A DNA stretch of 16,074 nucleotides. Origin: Synergistales bacterium (GTDB lineage Bacteria; Synergistota; Synergistia; Synergistales; Aminobacteriaceae). Positions 6,917-13,568 of this stretch are shown here, one piece after another (the first letter of the stretch is position 1; each line of letters starts with the position of its first letter). The DNA lies in NCBI GenBank assembly GCA_025997955.1, contig BNVH01000079.1:1-16074 (forward strand), read 5' to 3'. The notes below the pieces were generated by a model. That model was given only the letters and a program-made list of their open reading frames with translations, was not told where the DNA came from and made no database searches. The position numbers and the translations under genes were made by a program.

Positions 6917-8281
6917 TTGACGGAAGCAAATAACTTGTGGGCAAATAAGTTAGACGCAAAATATCACCGTATGACAGAGGCGCCCGTTGAGGGACTCGTA
7001 TGCGCCTTAGCGGGGCCTACTATGGCTATTATGATAATATCCGCGCTTTACAATATGGCCGACACGTATTTTGTCGGACATATCGGTACCCGCGCTACGG
7101 CCGGCGTCGGCGTGTCGTTTTCTCTTATGATACTCATTCAGGCTTTGGGGTTCTTCTTCGGGCACGGGTCGGGAAACTACATATCGCGTCAGCTCGGCGC
7201 CCAAAACTGGGACAAAGCTACATCCATGGCCACAACCGGCTTTGTGTGGGCTTTCTTGGGCGGAATACTTGTGACGATTTTCGGCCTGATGTTTTTGGAG
7301 CCAATCGCCATATTTTTGGGCTCCACAAAAACGATTTTGCCATACGCCTGCGACTACCTTTTTTATATCTTTATCGGCGCGCCGTTTATGACCGGATCTT
7401 TGGTGTTGAACAACCAGCTGCGCTTTCAGGGCAGCGCGTTTTACGGCATGATAGGCATGATTGCGGGAGCCGTGCTCAACGTCGGGCTTGACCCGCTCTT
7501 TATCTTTACGTTCGGCATGGGCGTCAAGGGCGCTTCGCTCGCCACCATGCTCAGTCAGCTCGTCAGCTGCACGCTGCTGTTCATAGGCTGTACGCGCCCC
7601 GGAAACATCCGCATAAACTTCAAAACCTTTTCCCCATCTTTTTACTATTTTAAGGAAATAGTTCGCGGCGGCTTTCCGTCCCTTTGCCGTCAAGGGTTTG
7701 GCAGCGTGGCCACAATCTGCATAAACCACACGGCGGGCGGCTTCGGGGATGAAGCGATAGCGGCTATGTCCATCGTGCAGCGTGTCATCATGTTCGCGAA
7801 CTCCGCCCTCTTGGGCTTCGGACAGGGTTTTCAGCCCGTCTGCGGCTTCAACTACGGCGCTAAGCTATACGGGCGCGTAAAACGAGCTTTTTGGTTTTGC
7901 GTAAAATACTCGTTTGCCGTTATGCTGCTCCTGTCCGTCTGCGGCTATATTTTCGCGCCCGATATAATAGCGATATTCCGCGCGGACGACCCCGATGTGA
8001 TACGCATAGGCGCGCTTGCGCTTCGTCTGCAGTGCATACCGTTTTCCCTGATGGGCTGGGTTATCCTGAACAACATGATGATGCAGACGATAGGGAAAGC
8101 CGGCAAGGCCACCATTTTGGCTTTGGCCCGGCAGGGACTTTTCCTCTTGCCGCTGCTGTTTATCCTGACGTGGGCCTTCGGTCTGCTTGGCATTCAAATG
8201 AGCCAGGCCGTGTCGGACTTTGCCACGTTTTGTCTGTCCGTCCCATTAGGTCTGAGTGTTTTGCGCGAGATGAACGAATAA
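6917..8281 (+). CDS. MATE family multidrug efflux transporter
   Basis: A cation-coupled drug/metabolite antiporter of the cytoplasmic membrane. The 454-residue length and the many hydrophobic segments fit the 12-helix MATE/NorM fold. The N-terminal signature MTEAPVEGLVCALAGPTM and ISALYNMADTYFVG is typical, as is the second-half equivalent GFGQGFQPVCGFNYGA. The start is a TTG at 6917, with CGGGGA (6901-6906) about 10 bases upstream. An ATG at 6971 matches the usual family start but has no ribosome site. The gene lies 85 bases after the Nim-like gene. Substrate unknown. Confidence 0.92.
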   Translation: MTEANNLWANKLDAKYHRMTEAPVEGLVCALAGPTMAIMIISALYNMADTYFVGHIGTRATAGVGVSFSLMILIQALGFFFGHGSGNYISRQLGAQNWDKATSMATTGFVWAFLGGILVTIFGLMFLEPIAIFLGSTKTILPYACDYLFYIFIGAPFMTGSLVLNNQLRFQGSAFYGMIGMIAGAVLNVGLDPLFIFTFGMGVKGASLATMLSQLVSCTLLFIGCTRPGNIRINFKTFSPSFYYFKEIVRGGFPSLCRQGFGSVATICINHTAGGFGDEAIAAMSIVQRVIMFANSALLGFGQGFQPVCGFNYGAKLYGRVKRAFWFCVKYSFAVMLLLSVCGYIFAPDIIAIFRADDPDVIRIGALALRLQCIPFSLMGWVILNNMMMQTIGKAGKATILALARQGLFLLPLLFILTWAFGLLGIQMSQAVSDFATFCLSVPLGLSVLREMNE

Positions 8282-8294
8282 CCGCCGCCGGCCT

Positions 8295-8326
8295 CGGCGG
8301 ACGCCTTTGAGTCCGCCGCTTTCTGT
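8295..8326 (+). terminator. Probable terminator after the MATE gene (weak T tract)
   Basis: CGGCGGAC (8295-8302) pairs perfectly with GTCCGCCG (8311-8318) around an 8-base loop, 13 bases past the stop. The following CTTTCTGTT is only moderately T-rich, so termination may be partial. Confidence 0.6.
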
Positions 8327-8332
8327 TATACT
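8324..8332 (+). promoter_or_regulatory. Candidate extended -10 promoter for the AAA-ATPase-like gene
   Basis: TGT followed by TATACT (8327-8332) directly after the terminator stem. TTGAGT (8307-8312) is 14 bases upstream, a short spacing, so recognition would rest on the extended -10. Confidence 0.45.
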
Positions 8333-8366
8333 ATACCTGAAATCACTTTCGGGGGAGGCGTCCTTG

Positions 8367-9581
8367 GTGGATAGATTGCAAAAGTTGCCCATAGGCATTC
8401 AGACTTTCGATAAACTGCGCGAAGAGGGATATTTATATGTCGATAAAACAAAATATCTTATAGACCTAATCGACAGAGGCAAAGCCTATTTCCTCTCACG
8501 TCCCCGGCGCTTTGGCAAGTCTTTGACCGTATCGACATTGGAAGCGATATTTTCGGGAAAGCGTGAATTATTTAAAGGCTTGGCTGCCGAAGAATTCTTT
8601 GAACGTCCCGACTACAGAACTCACCCAGTGTTGAGAATCGACCTCAGTCAAGTGCTTACCGGCAATGGCGTGGACGGGGTCAGGGAATCCATGACGAAGA
8701 TAACAAAAGAACGAGCCGAGGAATGCGGTATTGATATAAGAGACGCCACCGAATCAAGCGAAGCTCTGCGCCTGTTTATTAGGAGGCTTTACGCGGAACG
8801 CGGCTCTATGGCTGTTCTGATAGACGAATACGACAAGCCGATATTAGATTTTTTTCACGAACCCGAAAAAGCCCTTGAAGTGCGTTCGATTCTGCGTGAT
8901 TTTTATATACAGATAAAAGCCGAGGACGCGTCCATTCGATTTGTTTTGCTCACCGGCATAAGCAAGTTCTCCAAGATGGGCGTATTTTCGGCGATGAATA
9001 ACCTCAGAGACATTTCCATGACTGACGATTACGCGACGATGTTGGGTTACACCGAAGAGGAGCTTTTGGCCAACTTCGGCGAACATATTGACGCGGTGGC
9101 GCTTGATATGAAAATATCAAGAGAAGAACTTATAAGCAAAATCAGAGACTATTACGACGGCTTTTCCTTTAACGGAGAGTATCGGCTCTATAACCCATTC
9201 TCCACGCTCTGCTTTCTCAGCGACCGAAAATTCGGCAACTACTGGTTCAATTCCGGCACTCCTTCTTTCATTGCCCGTTATATGAGGGATAGAAAACTCA
9301 CTGTAGAGCAATTCAGAGGTTACGAAGTATCACGCGACTTCGCGTTCGCTCCGGGCGAGATAGAGACATCTACAGCCGCGAGCTTTCTATATCAGTCCGG
9401 GTATTTGAGCCTGAGACCGGGTGTATTGGACGATTTTTCTCTTGATTATCCAAACCATGAGGTTTTGACTGCCATGTCGTCTCTTTTGATTGGAAATATC
9501 TTTGGCGACGGCGCGGAGTTAAACGACGCCAACGAGCGACAGATAACGGCTATAGAGTCGGAGAAAAAGACGGCTATATAG
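8367..9581 (+). CDS. AAA-ATPase-like protein (PF09820 type) without the usual C-terminal nuclease domain
   Basis: The GTG at 8367 was chosen because GGGGGAGG (8351-8358) lies 8 bases upstream; TTG at 8364 is the alternative. The protein opens LPIGIQTFDKLREEGYLYVD, the hallmark of this family, which is expanded in many gut anaerobes. Walker A is RPRRFGKS (K51) and Walker B is LIDEYDKPILD (D153, E154). FVLLTGISKFSKMGVFSAMN is the next conserved block. Family members are usually about 500-580 residues, ending in a PD-(D/E)XK nuclease-like domain (DUF1703). This one has 405 and stops after NHEVLTAMSSLLIGNIF, just where that domain normally follows. A 9-base direct repeat ACGGCTATA (9546-9554 and 9570-9578) flanks the last codons and could mark a deletion scar. 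The role of the family is unknown. Confidence 0.85.
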   Translation: MDRLQKLPIGIQTFDKLREEGYLYVDKTKYLIDLIDRGKAYFLSRPRRFGKSLTVSTLEAIFSGKRELFKGLAAEEFFERPDYRTHPVLRIDLSQVLTGNGVDGVRESMTKITKERAEECGIDIRDATESSEALRLFIRRLYAERGSMAVLIDEYDKPILDFFHEPEKALEVRSILRDFYIQIKAEDASIRFVLLTGISKFSKMGVFSAMNNLRDISMTDDYATMLGYTEEELLANFGEHIDAVALDMKISREELISKIRDYYDGFSFNGEYRLYNPFSTLCFLSDRKFGNYWFNSGTPSFIARYMRDRKLTVEQFRGYEVSRDFAFAPGEIETSTAASFLYQSGYLSLRPGVLDDFSLDYPNHEVLTAMSSLLIGNIFGDGAELNDANERQITAIESEKKTAI

Positions 9582-9598
9582 AATACGCGACAAAACGA

Positions 9599-9630
9599 AC
9601 GTAGGGGCGCGCTCTGTGGCGCCCCTACGT
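9599..9630. repeat. Perfect 12-bp palindrome between convergent genes (REP-like)
   Basis: ACGTAGGGGCGC (9599-9610) and GCGCCCCTACGT (9619-9630) form a perfect stem around an 8-base loop. CGAAC (9596-9600) and GTTCG (9637-9641) add an outer repeat. It fills the 77-base gap between two convergent genes. It has no T tract on either strand, so it is not a typical intrinsic terminator. GTAGGGGCG-type palindromes are common as dispersed intergenic repeats; whether it recurs in this genome cannot be seen. Confidence 0.75.
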
Positions 9631-9658
9631 CTATGTGTTCGCTCAAGCTTCCTCGTGT

Positions 9659-10468
9659 CTAAGCCCTTGTGTACAAAAACGGCCCAGCGTTCTCAAAGCC
9701 AATTTGCTTGTACTCGAATATCTGCTCCGTAGAGCCGACCAAGAAGTATCCGCCGGGCGCGAGCGCGTTAAAGAACTTTTTGTATAGCTGCTCTTTGGTT
9801 GCGGGCGTGAAATATATGACGACGTTGCGGCACAAAATTATATCGAAGCCGGTGCCGAAAGAATCGTCTATCATATTAAAACGCTTGAACGTCACGCGCC
9901 GCTTTATGTCGGCGTTGACCTGATATGTCTCGCCCTTGTCCGCGGTGGTGAAGTACTTGGAGAGGTATTCTGGAGGCGCGGCCATCAGCTGCCTGCGAAG
10001 ATAATGACCCTGCTGAGCTAAATGCAACGCCCCTTGGTCTATGTCACAGGCCAAGACGGGGGTGGACGCTTCAAGCCCTGTTACGACCGAAATTATGGCG
10101 AGAGAGTAGGGCTCCTCGCCCGTCGCGCAACCGCAACTCCAGAGCTTCAGGCGCTTGTGAGCGCGTTTTTTGATAAGCTCCGGGATAAGCTGGTCGCGCA
10201 TCCTCCACCACTGCTTGTCGTTTCGGAAGAACTCGGATACGTTGATGGTGAGGTGATCGAGAAACTCCCGCAGTTTTTTATCGTCGTTTTTGATCATATC
10301 AAAGTACTCGCCGTAGGTTTTGACGTTCCAACGGTCTTTTAGCATATGAACTCTACGGTGAATCTGAGTTTTATAGGAGTTCAAATCCAACCCTATGATT
10401 TTACGCAGTTTCTGCTTAAAATCCTCATATTCAGGCGAATTGTAGATATTCTGCTCCTCTTTTTCCAT
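9659..10468 (-). CDS. cheR: Chemotaxis protein methyltransferase CheR
   Basis: Methylates glutamates of chemoreceptors with S-adenosylmethionine for adaptation. The 269-residue protein has the all-helical N-terminal domain (about 1-75, ending TINVSEFFRN at 74-83). The SAM site LWSCGCATGEEPYSLAI covers about 109-125, ACDID about 140-144, and the conserved CRNVVIYF 213-220; the end GGYFLVGSTEQ is typical. The start at 10468 is favoured because AAAGGTGG lies 7 bases upstream; an ATG 7 codons earlier (10489) is possible. There is no TPR extension and no CheB, CheW or receptor gene beside it. It follows frr by 53 bases in the same direction and probably shares its transcript. Confidence 0.95.
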   Translation of the reverse strand: MEKEEQNIYNSPEYEDFKQKLRKIIGLDLNSYKTQIHRRVHMLKDRWNVKTYGEYFDMIKNDDKKLREFLDHLTINVSEFFRNDKQWWRMRDQLIPELIKKRAHKRLKLWSCGCATGEEPYSLAIISVVTGLEASTPVLACDIDQGALHLAQQGHYLRRQLMAAPPEYLSKYFTTADKGETYQVNADIKRRVTFKRFNMIDDSFGTGFDIILCRNVVIYFTPATKEQLYKKFFNALAPGGYFLVGSTEQIFEYKQIGFENAGPFLYTRA

Positions 10469-10489
10469 GTCAATCCCACCTTTCGGCAT

Positions 10490-10514
10490 CGGACCTCGCG
10501 AGATACCGCGTCCG
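10490..10514 (-). promoter_or_regulatory. Imperfect hairpin between frr and cheR
   Basis: In transcript sense CGGACGCG (10514 down to 10507) pairs with CGC and GTCCG (ending at 10490) with a 3-base GAG bulge and a 6-base loop. No T tract follows, so it may be a processing or stability element rather than a terminator. Confidence 0.35.
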
Positions 10515-10521
10515 AGTGCGT

Positions 10522-11079
10522 TTATTCCTCCAATATTTCCTTTTCCTTGCCCTTAAAAACTCCGTCTACGGTCTTGATGGCGTCATCGGTGACATCCTGA
10601 ATCTCTTTTGTGTATTTCTTGAGGTCGTCCTCTGTGATTTTGGAGTCCTTCTCCATTTTCTTTATGACCTCTACGGAGTCGCGGCGGTGATTGCGCATGA
10701 CGACTTTGGCGTCTTCGGCCTTCTTGCTCACCATTTTGACGAGCTCTTGCCTGCGCTCCCTCGTAAGCTCCGGCATGGTGAGGCGAATACTTTCGCCGTC
10801 GTTTTGCGGCGTAATGCCAAGGCTTGAAGCGAGAATGGCCTTTTCTATGGCCTTTAGCGCCGCGCGGTCAAACGGGGAGATGAGGATTTTGCGTCCCTCC
10901 GGAATTGTCACGTTAGCCATTTGCTTAATCGGCGTAGCGTTGCCGTAATAGTCGGCCTTTATATCGCTGACAAGTCCGGGATGCGCGCGTCCTGTGCGTA
11001 TGGCCAAGTATTCCGTGCGCAAAAAATCAAGGGTCTTGTTCAGTTTTTCCTTGAAATTCTTTATCTCCGTTTTAGGCAT
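10522..11079 (-). CDS. frr: Ribosome recycling factor
   Basis: With EF-G it splits the post-termination ribosome into subunits. The length of 185 residues is exactly normal. The signature blocks FLRTEYLAIRTGRAHPGLV, VTIPEGRKILISPFD, AIEKAILASSLGITPQNDGE and MPELTRERRQELVKMVSKKA are all present, as is the C-terminal helix of domain I. The ribosome site AGGAGGGG precedes the ATG at 11079 at normal spacing. The gene lies 44 bases after pyrH, and the gap is occupied by the 14-base tandem repeat. Confidence 0.98.
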   Translation of the reverse strand: MPKTEIKNFKEKLNKTLDFLRTEYLAIRTGRAHPGLVSDIKADYYGNATPIKQMANVTIPEGRKILISPFDRAALKAIEKAILASSLGITPQNDGESIRLTMPELTRERRQELVKMVSKKAEDAKVVMRNHRRDSVEVIKKMEKDSKITEDDLKKYTKEIQDVTDDAIKTVDGVFKGKEKEILEE

Positions 11080-11095
11080 CGAAATCCCCTCCTAC

Positions 11096-11137
11096 CTAAA
11101 ATATCTTTCCTAAAATATCTTTGCTAAAATATCTTTG
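11096..11137. repeat. Three tandem copies of a 14-base unit across the pyrH stop codon
   Basis: On the + strand CTAAAATATCTTTC (11096-11109) is followed by two copies of CTAAAATATCTTTG (11110-11123 and 11124-11137). In transcript sense the first copy encodes the last PyrH codons and its TAG stop (11124-11126). The other two fill the space up to the frr ribosome site. Confidence 0.95.
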
Positions 11138-11867
11138 CTTGTCCATTATGTACGATTGTACCAATTTGTTCGCTTTTTACAAGCAAAGAGACTAAATTGC
11201 CTGACTTTTCTATATTCACTACCAATATAGGTATCTTGTTTTCCATGCAAAGCGAAAAAGCGGCTCCGTCCATGACGTTCAGACCTCGCGTCAGCGCGTC
11301 TTTATATGTTATGTCAGACAGCAGCTTGGCGGACGGATTTGTCTTGGGGTCGTCGTCATAGATTCCGTCTACTTTTGTTCCTTTTATCATGCAGTCGACA
11401 TTCATCTCGGCGGCCCTCAGCGCGGCTGTCGTGTCAGTCGAAAAATACGGCGAACCAGTGCCGGCGGCGAAGATGACTATACGCCCTTTCTCCAAATGAC
11501 GAAGGGCGCGCCGCCTGATATAGGGCTCGGCTATAGCCCGCATTTCTATGGCGGTCTGCACGCGCGTCTCTACGCCGCTTTGTTCTAAAACGCTTTGAAG
11601 CGCAATCGCGTTTATGATAGTGCCCAACATGCCCATATAGTCCGCCTGAGCGCGCTCTATACCGAGCTTTTCGGTCTCTTTGCCGCGCAGGATATTGCCT
11701 CCGCCCACAACTAAACACACCTCAAACCCGGCCGAGCGCACGTCCGCTACCTCTAGCCCAATGCGGCGCACAGCCTCAAAATCAAGTATGGAGCTTTTTT
11801 TATCCCCGGCCTCTCCCCCTAAAACCTCGCCGGACAGCTTAAGCATAACTCGTTTGAAAGGCAACAT
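11124..11867 (-). CDS. pyrH: Uridylate kinase (UMP kinase)
   Basis: Converts UMP and ATP to UDP and ADP in pyrimidine nucleotide synthesis; the bacterial enzyme is a hexamer of the amino-acid-kinase fold. At 247 residues it has the N-terminal VMLKLSGEVLGGE phosphate loop, VVGGGNILRG, the uridine-site region ADYMGMLGTIINAIALQ, and GTGSPYFSTDTTAALRAAE. The later KVDGIYDDDP and the C-terminal region LNVMDGAAFSLC are also standard. ATG at 11867 is preceded by GGGGGAG at about 8 bases. The gene is preceded by a terminator (11891-11932), yet no clear promoter fits in the remaining 23 bases. It probably depends on read-through or on a promoter inside tsf. Confidence 0.98.
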   Translation of the reverse strand: MLPFKRVMLKLSGEVLGGEAGDKKSSILDFEAVRRIGLEVADVRSAGFEVCLVVGGGNILRGKETEKLGIERAQADYMGMLGTIINAIALQSVLEQSGVETRVQTAIEMRAIAEPYIRRRALRHLEKGRIVIFAAGTGSPYFSTDTTAALRAAEMNVDCMIKGTKVDGIYDDDPKTNPSAKLLSDITYKDALTRGLNVMDGAAFSLCMENKIPILVVNIEKSGNLVSLLVKSEQIGTIVHNGQAKIF

Positions 11868-11890
11868 CTAAGAATCTCCCCCATAGTTCT

Positions 11891-11932
11891 AAAAAATCTC
11901 CGGCGCGGAGGGCAAGTCCACGCCGGAGATTT
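11891..11932 (-). terminator. Intrinsic terminator between tsf and pyrH
   Basis: In transcript sense AAATCTCCGGCG (11932 to 11921) pairs perfectly with CGCCGGAGATTT (11905 to 11894). TGGA/TCCG can extend the stem to 16 pairs around a 7-base loop. Six T end at 11891. The + strand copy lacks a T tract of comparable quality, so the sense is clearly that of tsf. Confidence 0.88.
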
Positions 11933-11950
11933 ACATGTCTTTCAGACTTG

Positions 11951-12547
11951 TCATTCGCCGATAACAAAACGGGCAAATCTGCGAATAACTATGTTTTCGC
12001 CCATTTTAGCGATAGCGTCCACGAGAAGGTCGTTTATCTTCTTGTCCCCGTCACGGATATAAGGCTGATCGAGAAGGCAGGTCGTCTCGTAGAACTTGCG
12101 GATTTTGCCCTCGATAATCTTATCGAGCCTGTCGGCCGGCTTGCCCTCGTCGAGGAGCTGCTGACGGTATATAGCTCTCTCACGCTCAAGGTCTTCCTCC
12201 GGCACGTCCTCAGGTCTTAGATAGAGCGGGTTGGCCGCGGTGATGTGCATGGCGAGCTCGTGTCCTAATGTGTTAAACTCGTCGGTCTTGGCCACGAAGT
12301 CGGTCTCGCTGTTCAGCTCAAGAAGCGCGCCCACTTTGAAGTTAGTGTGGACGTAGTGGAATATGCGCCCGTCAGAAGCCGCCCTGGCCGCCTTTTTAGC
12401 GGCCTTCGCAAGCCCCTTCTCGCGCAGATAGTCGATGGCCTTCTCCATATCCCCGCCCGTCTCGGCAAGGGCGGCCTTACAGTCCATCATGCCGGAGCCG
12501 GTACGCTCTCTGAGTTCTTTTACGATAGCAGCTGAAATATCAGCCAT
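11951..12547 (-). CDS. tsf: Translation elongation factor Ts
   Basis: Exchanges GDP on EF-Tu. The N-terminal UBA-like domain (about 1-50) carries IVKELRERTGSGMMDCKAAL and the core has NSETDFVAKTDEF, both diagnostic. The C-terminal part MGENIVIRRFARF is also typical. The 198-residue size is the short form found in Thermus and many deep-branching phyla, lacking the longer second core half of Escherichia coli (283 residues). AGGAGG precedes the ATG at 12547. It follows rpsB with only a couple of bases between stop and start, so the two are co-transcribed. Confidence 0.98.
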   Translation of the reverse strand: MADISAAIVKELRERTGSGMMDCKAALAETGGDMEKAIDYLREKGLAKAAKKAARAASDGRIFHYVHTNFKVGALLELNSETDFVAKTDEFNTLGHELAMHITAANPLYLRPEDVPEEDLERERAIYRQQLLDEGKPADRLDKIIEGKIRKFYETTCLLDQPYIRDGDKKINDLLVDAIAKMGENIVIRRFARFVIGE

Positions 12548-12549
12548 AC

Positions 12550-13362
12550 TTAGATTTCCTCCTCTGTCGCGTATTTCTCATGTATACGTTCTTTTACTTC
12601 TATGATGTCCTCTTCGGTGACGTTGACGGGCGCTCCCGGCTCCGCGACCGGCGCTGCCACTGGCGTTGCAACCGCGTCAGCTCCCTGACGCCCCTCGAGA
12701 ATGGCGTTGGCCATAAGTCCGGTTATCAGCTTTATCGCTCTGATGGCGTCGTCGTTGCCTGGGATGGGATAGTCTATCACTTCAGGGTCGCAGTTCGTGT
12801 CTACTATAGAGACCACCGGTATGCCGAGCTTGCGGGCTTCGGCGATGGCGTTTTCCTCGCGGCGCGGGTCGATAAGGAAAATAGCGTCGGGGACCGCGTC
12901 CATTTTGGCTATGCCGCCGAGGTATTTCTCCAATTTGGACTGTTCTTTGCGAAGCGACGCCACTTCTTTTTTGGAGAACGTATCCCATGTGTTGTCCTCG
13001 TCGTACTTGCGAAGCTCTATCATGCGGCGAACGCGCTTACGGATAGTGGGGAAATTCGTCATCAAACCGCCGAGCCAGCGCTGATTGATGTAATACTGTC
13101 CGCATCGGATGGATTCTTCCTTGATGGTCTCCTGCGACTGACGCTTTGTGCCCACAAACAACACCGTGCCGCCGCTCGTCGCCATATCGCGGATAAAATT
13201 GTATGCCCGCTCAAGCCCCCTGACGGTCTTCTGTAAGTCGATAATGTAGACGCCGTTTCGCTCCGTGAAAATATAGGGCTTCATCTTCGGGTTCCACCGA
13301 CGGGTCTGATGCCCGAAGTGGACGCCGCACTCCAACAACTGCTTCATACTTACGACTGCCAA
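12550..13362 (-). CDS. rpsB: 30S ribosomal protein S2
   Basis: Small-subunit protein needed for S1 docking and translation initiation. The 270-residue protein shows the family start VVSMKQLLECGVHFGHQTRR, then NGVYIIDLQKT, VLFVGTKRQ, NQRWLGGLMTNF and PVVSIVDTNCDP. The C-terminal 45 residues are an Ala/Pro then acidic tail, variable in the family. The start is taken as TTG at 13362 because GGGAGG (13372-13377) lies 9 bases upstream and it gives the standard N-terminus AVVSMKQ. An in-frame ATG at 13449 would add 29 leader-encoded residues unlike any S2 and is rejected. Confidence 0.97.
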   Translation of the reverse strand: MAVVSMKQLLECGVHFGHQTRRWNPKMKPYIFTERNGVYIIDLQKTVRGLERAYNFIRDMATSGGTVLFVGTKRQSQETIKEESIRCGQYYINQRWLGGLMTNFPTIRKRVRRMIELRKYDEDNTWDTFSKKEVASLRKEQSKLEKYLGGIAKMDAVPDAIFLIDPRREENAIAEARKLGIPVVSIVDTNCDPEVIDYPIPGNDDAIRAIKLITGLMANAILEGRQGADAVATPVAAPVAEPGAPVNVTEEDIIEVKERIHEKYATEEEI

Positions 13363-13377
13363 TTTTTCTCGCCTCCC

Positions 13378-13477
13378 AAAATGGTTATTCCTCCGCAGGT
13401 CAACGCCTCGCCACTTTTCGTACAGCAAAAAGCACCAAGTGAGGCGCACACTAAAGCCCGCGTGTGTATTTTACACG
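13378..13477 (-). promoter_or_regulatory. Structured rpsB leader, possible S2 autoregulation site
   Basis: The roughly 115-base leader contains two foldable parts. A hairpin at its 5' end pairs CGTGT with ACACG (13461-13477). A larger stem pairs CGCCTC (13404-13409 on the + strand) with GAGGCG (13441-13446), with ACTT/AAGT continuing past a 3-base bulge. An alternative CTTTT/AAAAG pairing (13414-13418 with 13428-13432) competes with the upper stem. rpsB leaders are autoregulated by S2 in some bacteria; here this is inference from foldability only. Confidence 0.4.
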
Positions 13478-13483
13478 TTATCA

Positions 13484-13492
13484 AGTATAGCA
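13484..13492 (-). promoter_or_regulatory. Extended -10 promoter for rpsB-tsf
   Basis: In transcript sense TGC is followed by TATACT (13489 down to 13484), an extended -10 box. The -35 region is weak. It lies about 120 bases upstream of the rpsB start, in the only gap before the cluster. Confidence 0.6.
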
Positions 13493-13568
13493 CATATCCG
13501 CATAACGGATAGAGCCATGTTCACAAATATTTTTATCCTGGTAACGGCGTTTTTCTGATCCTTCTCAG

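Noticed and set aside
7007..7729. 240-codon open frame antisense to the MATE gene
   Set aside because: It lies opposite a clear transporter gene, resembles nothing and has His/Lys/Arg-rich composition typical of shadow frames.
9599..9630. Bidirectional intrinsic terminator for the convergent genes
   Set aside because: Strong stem but no T tract on either strand; kept as a palindromic repeat instead.
13363..13449. 29-residue N-terminal extension of S2 from ATG 13449
   Set aside because: It translates the leader RNA. The TTG at 13362 has a good ribosome site and gives the conserved S2 start.
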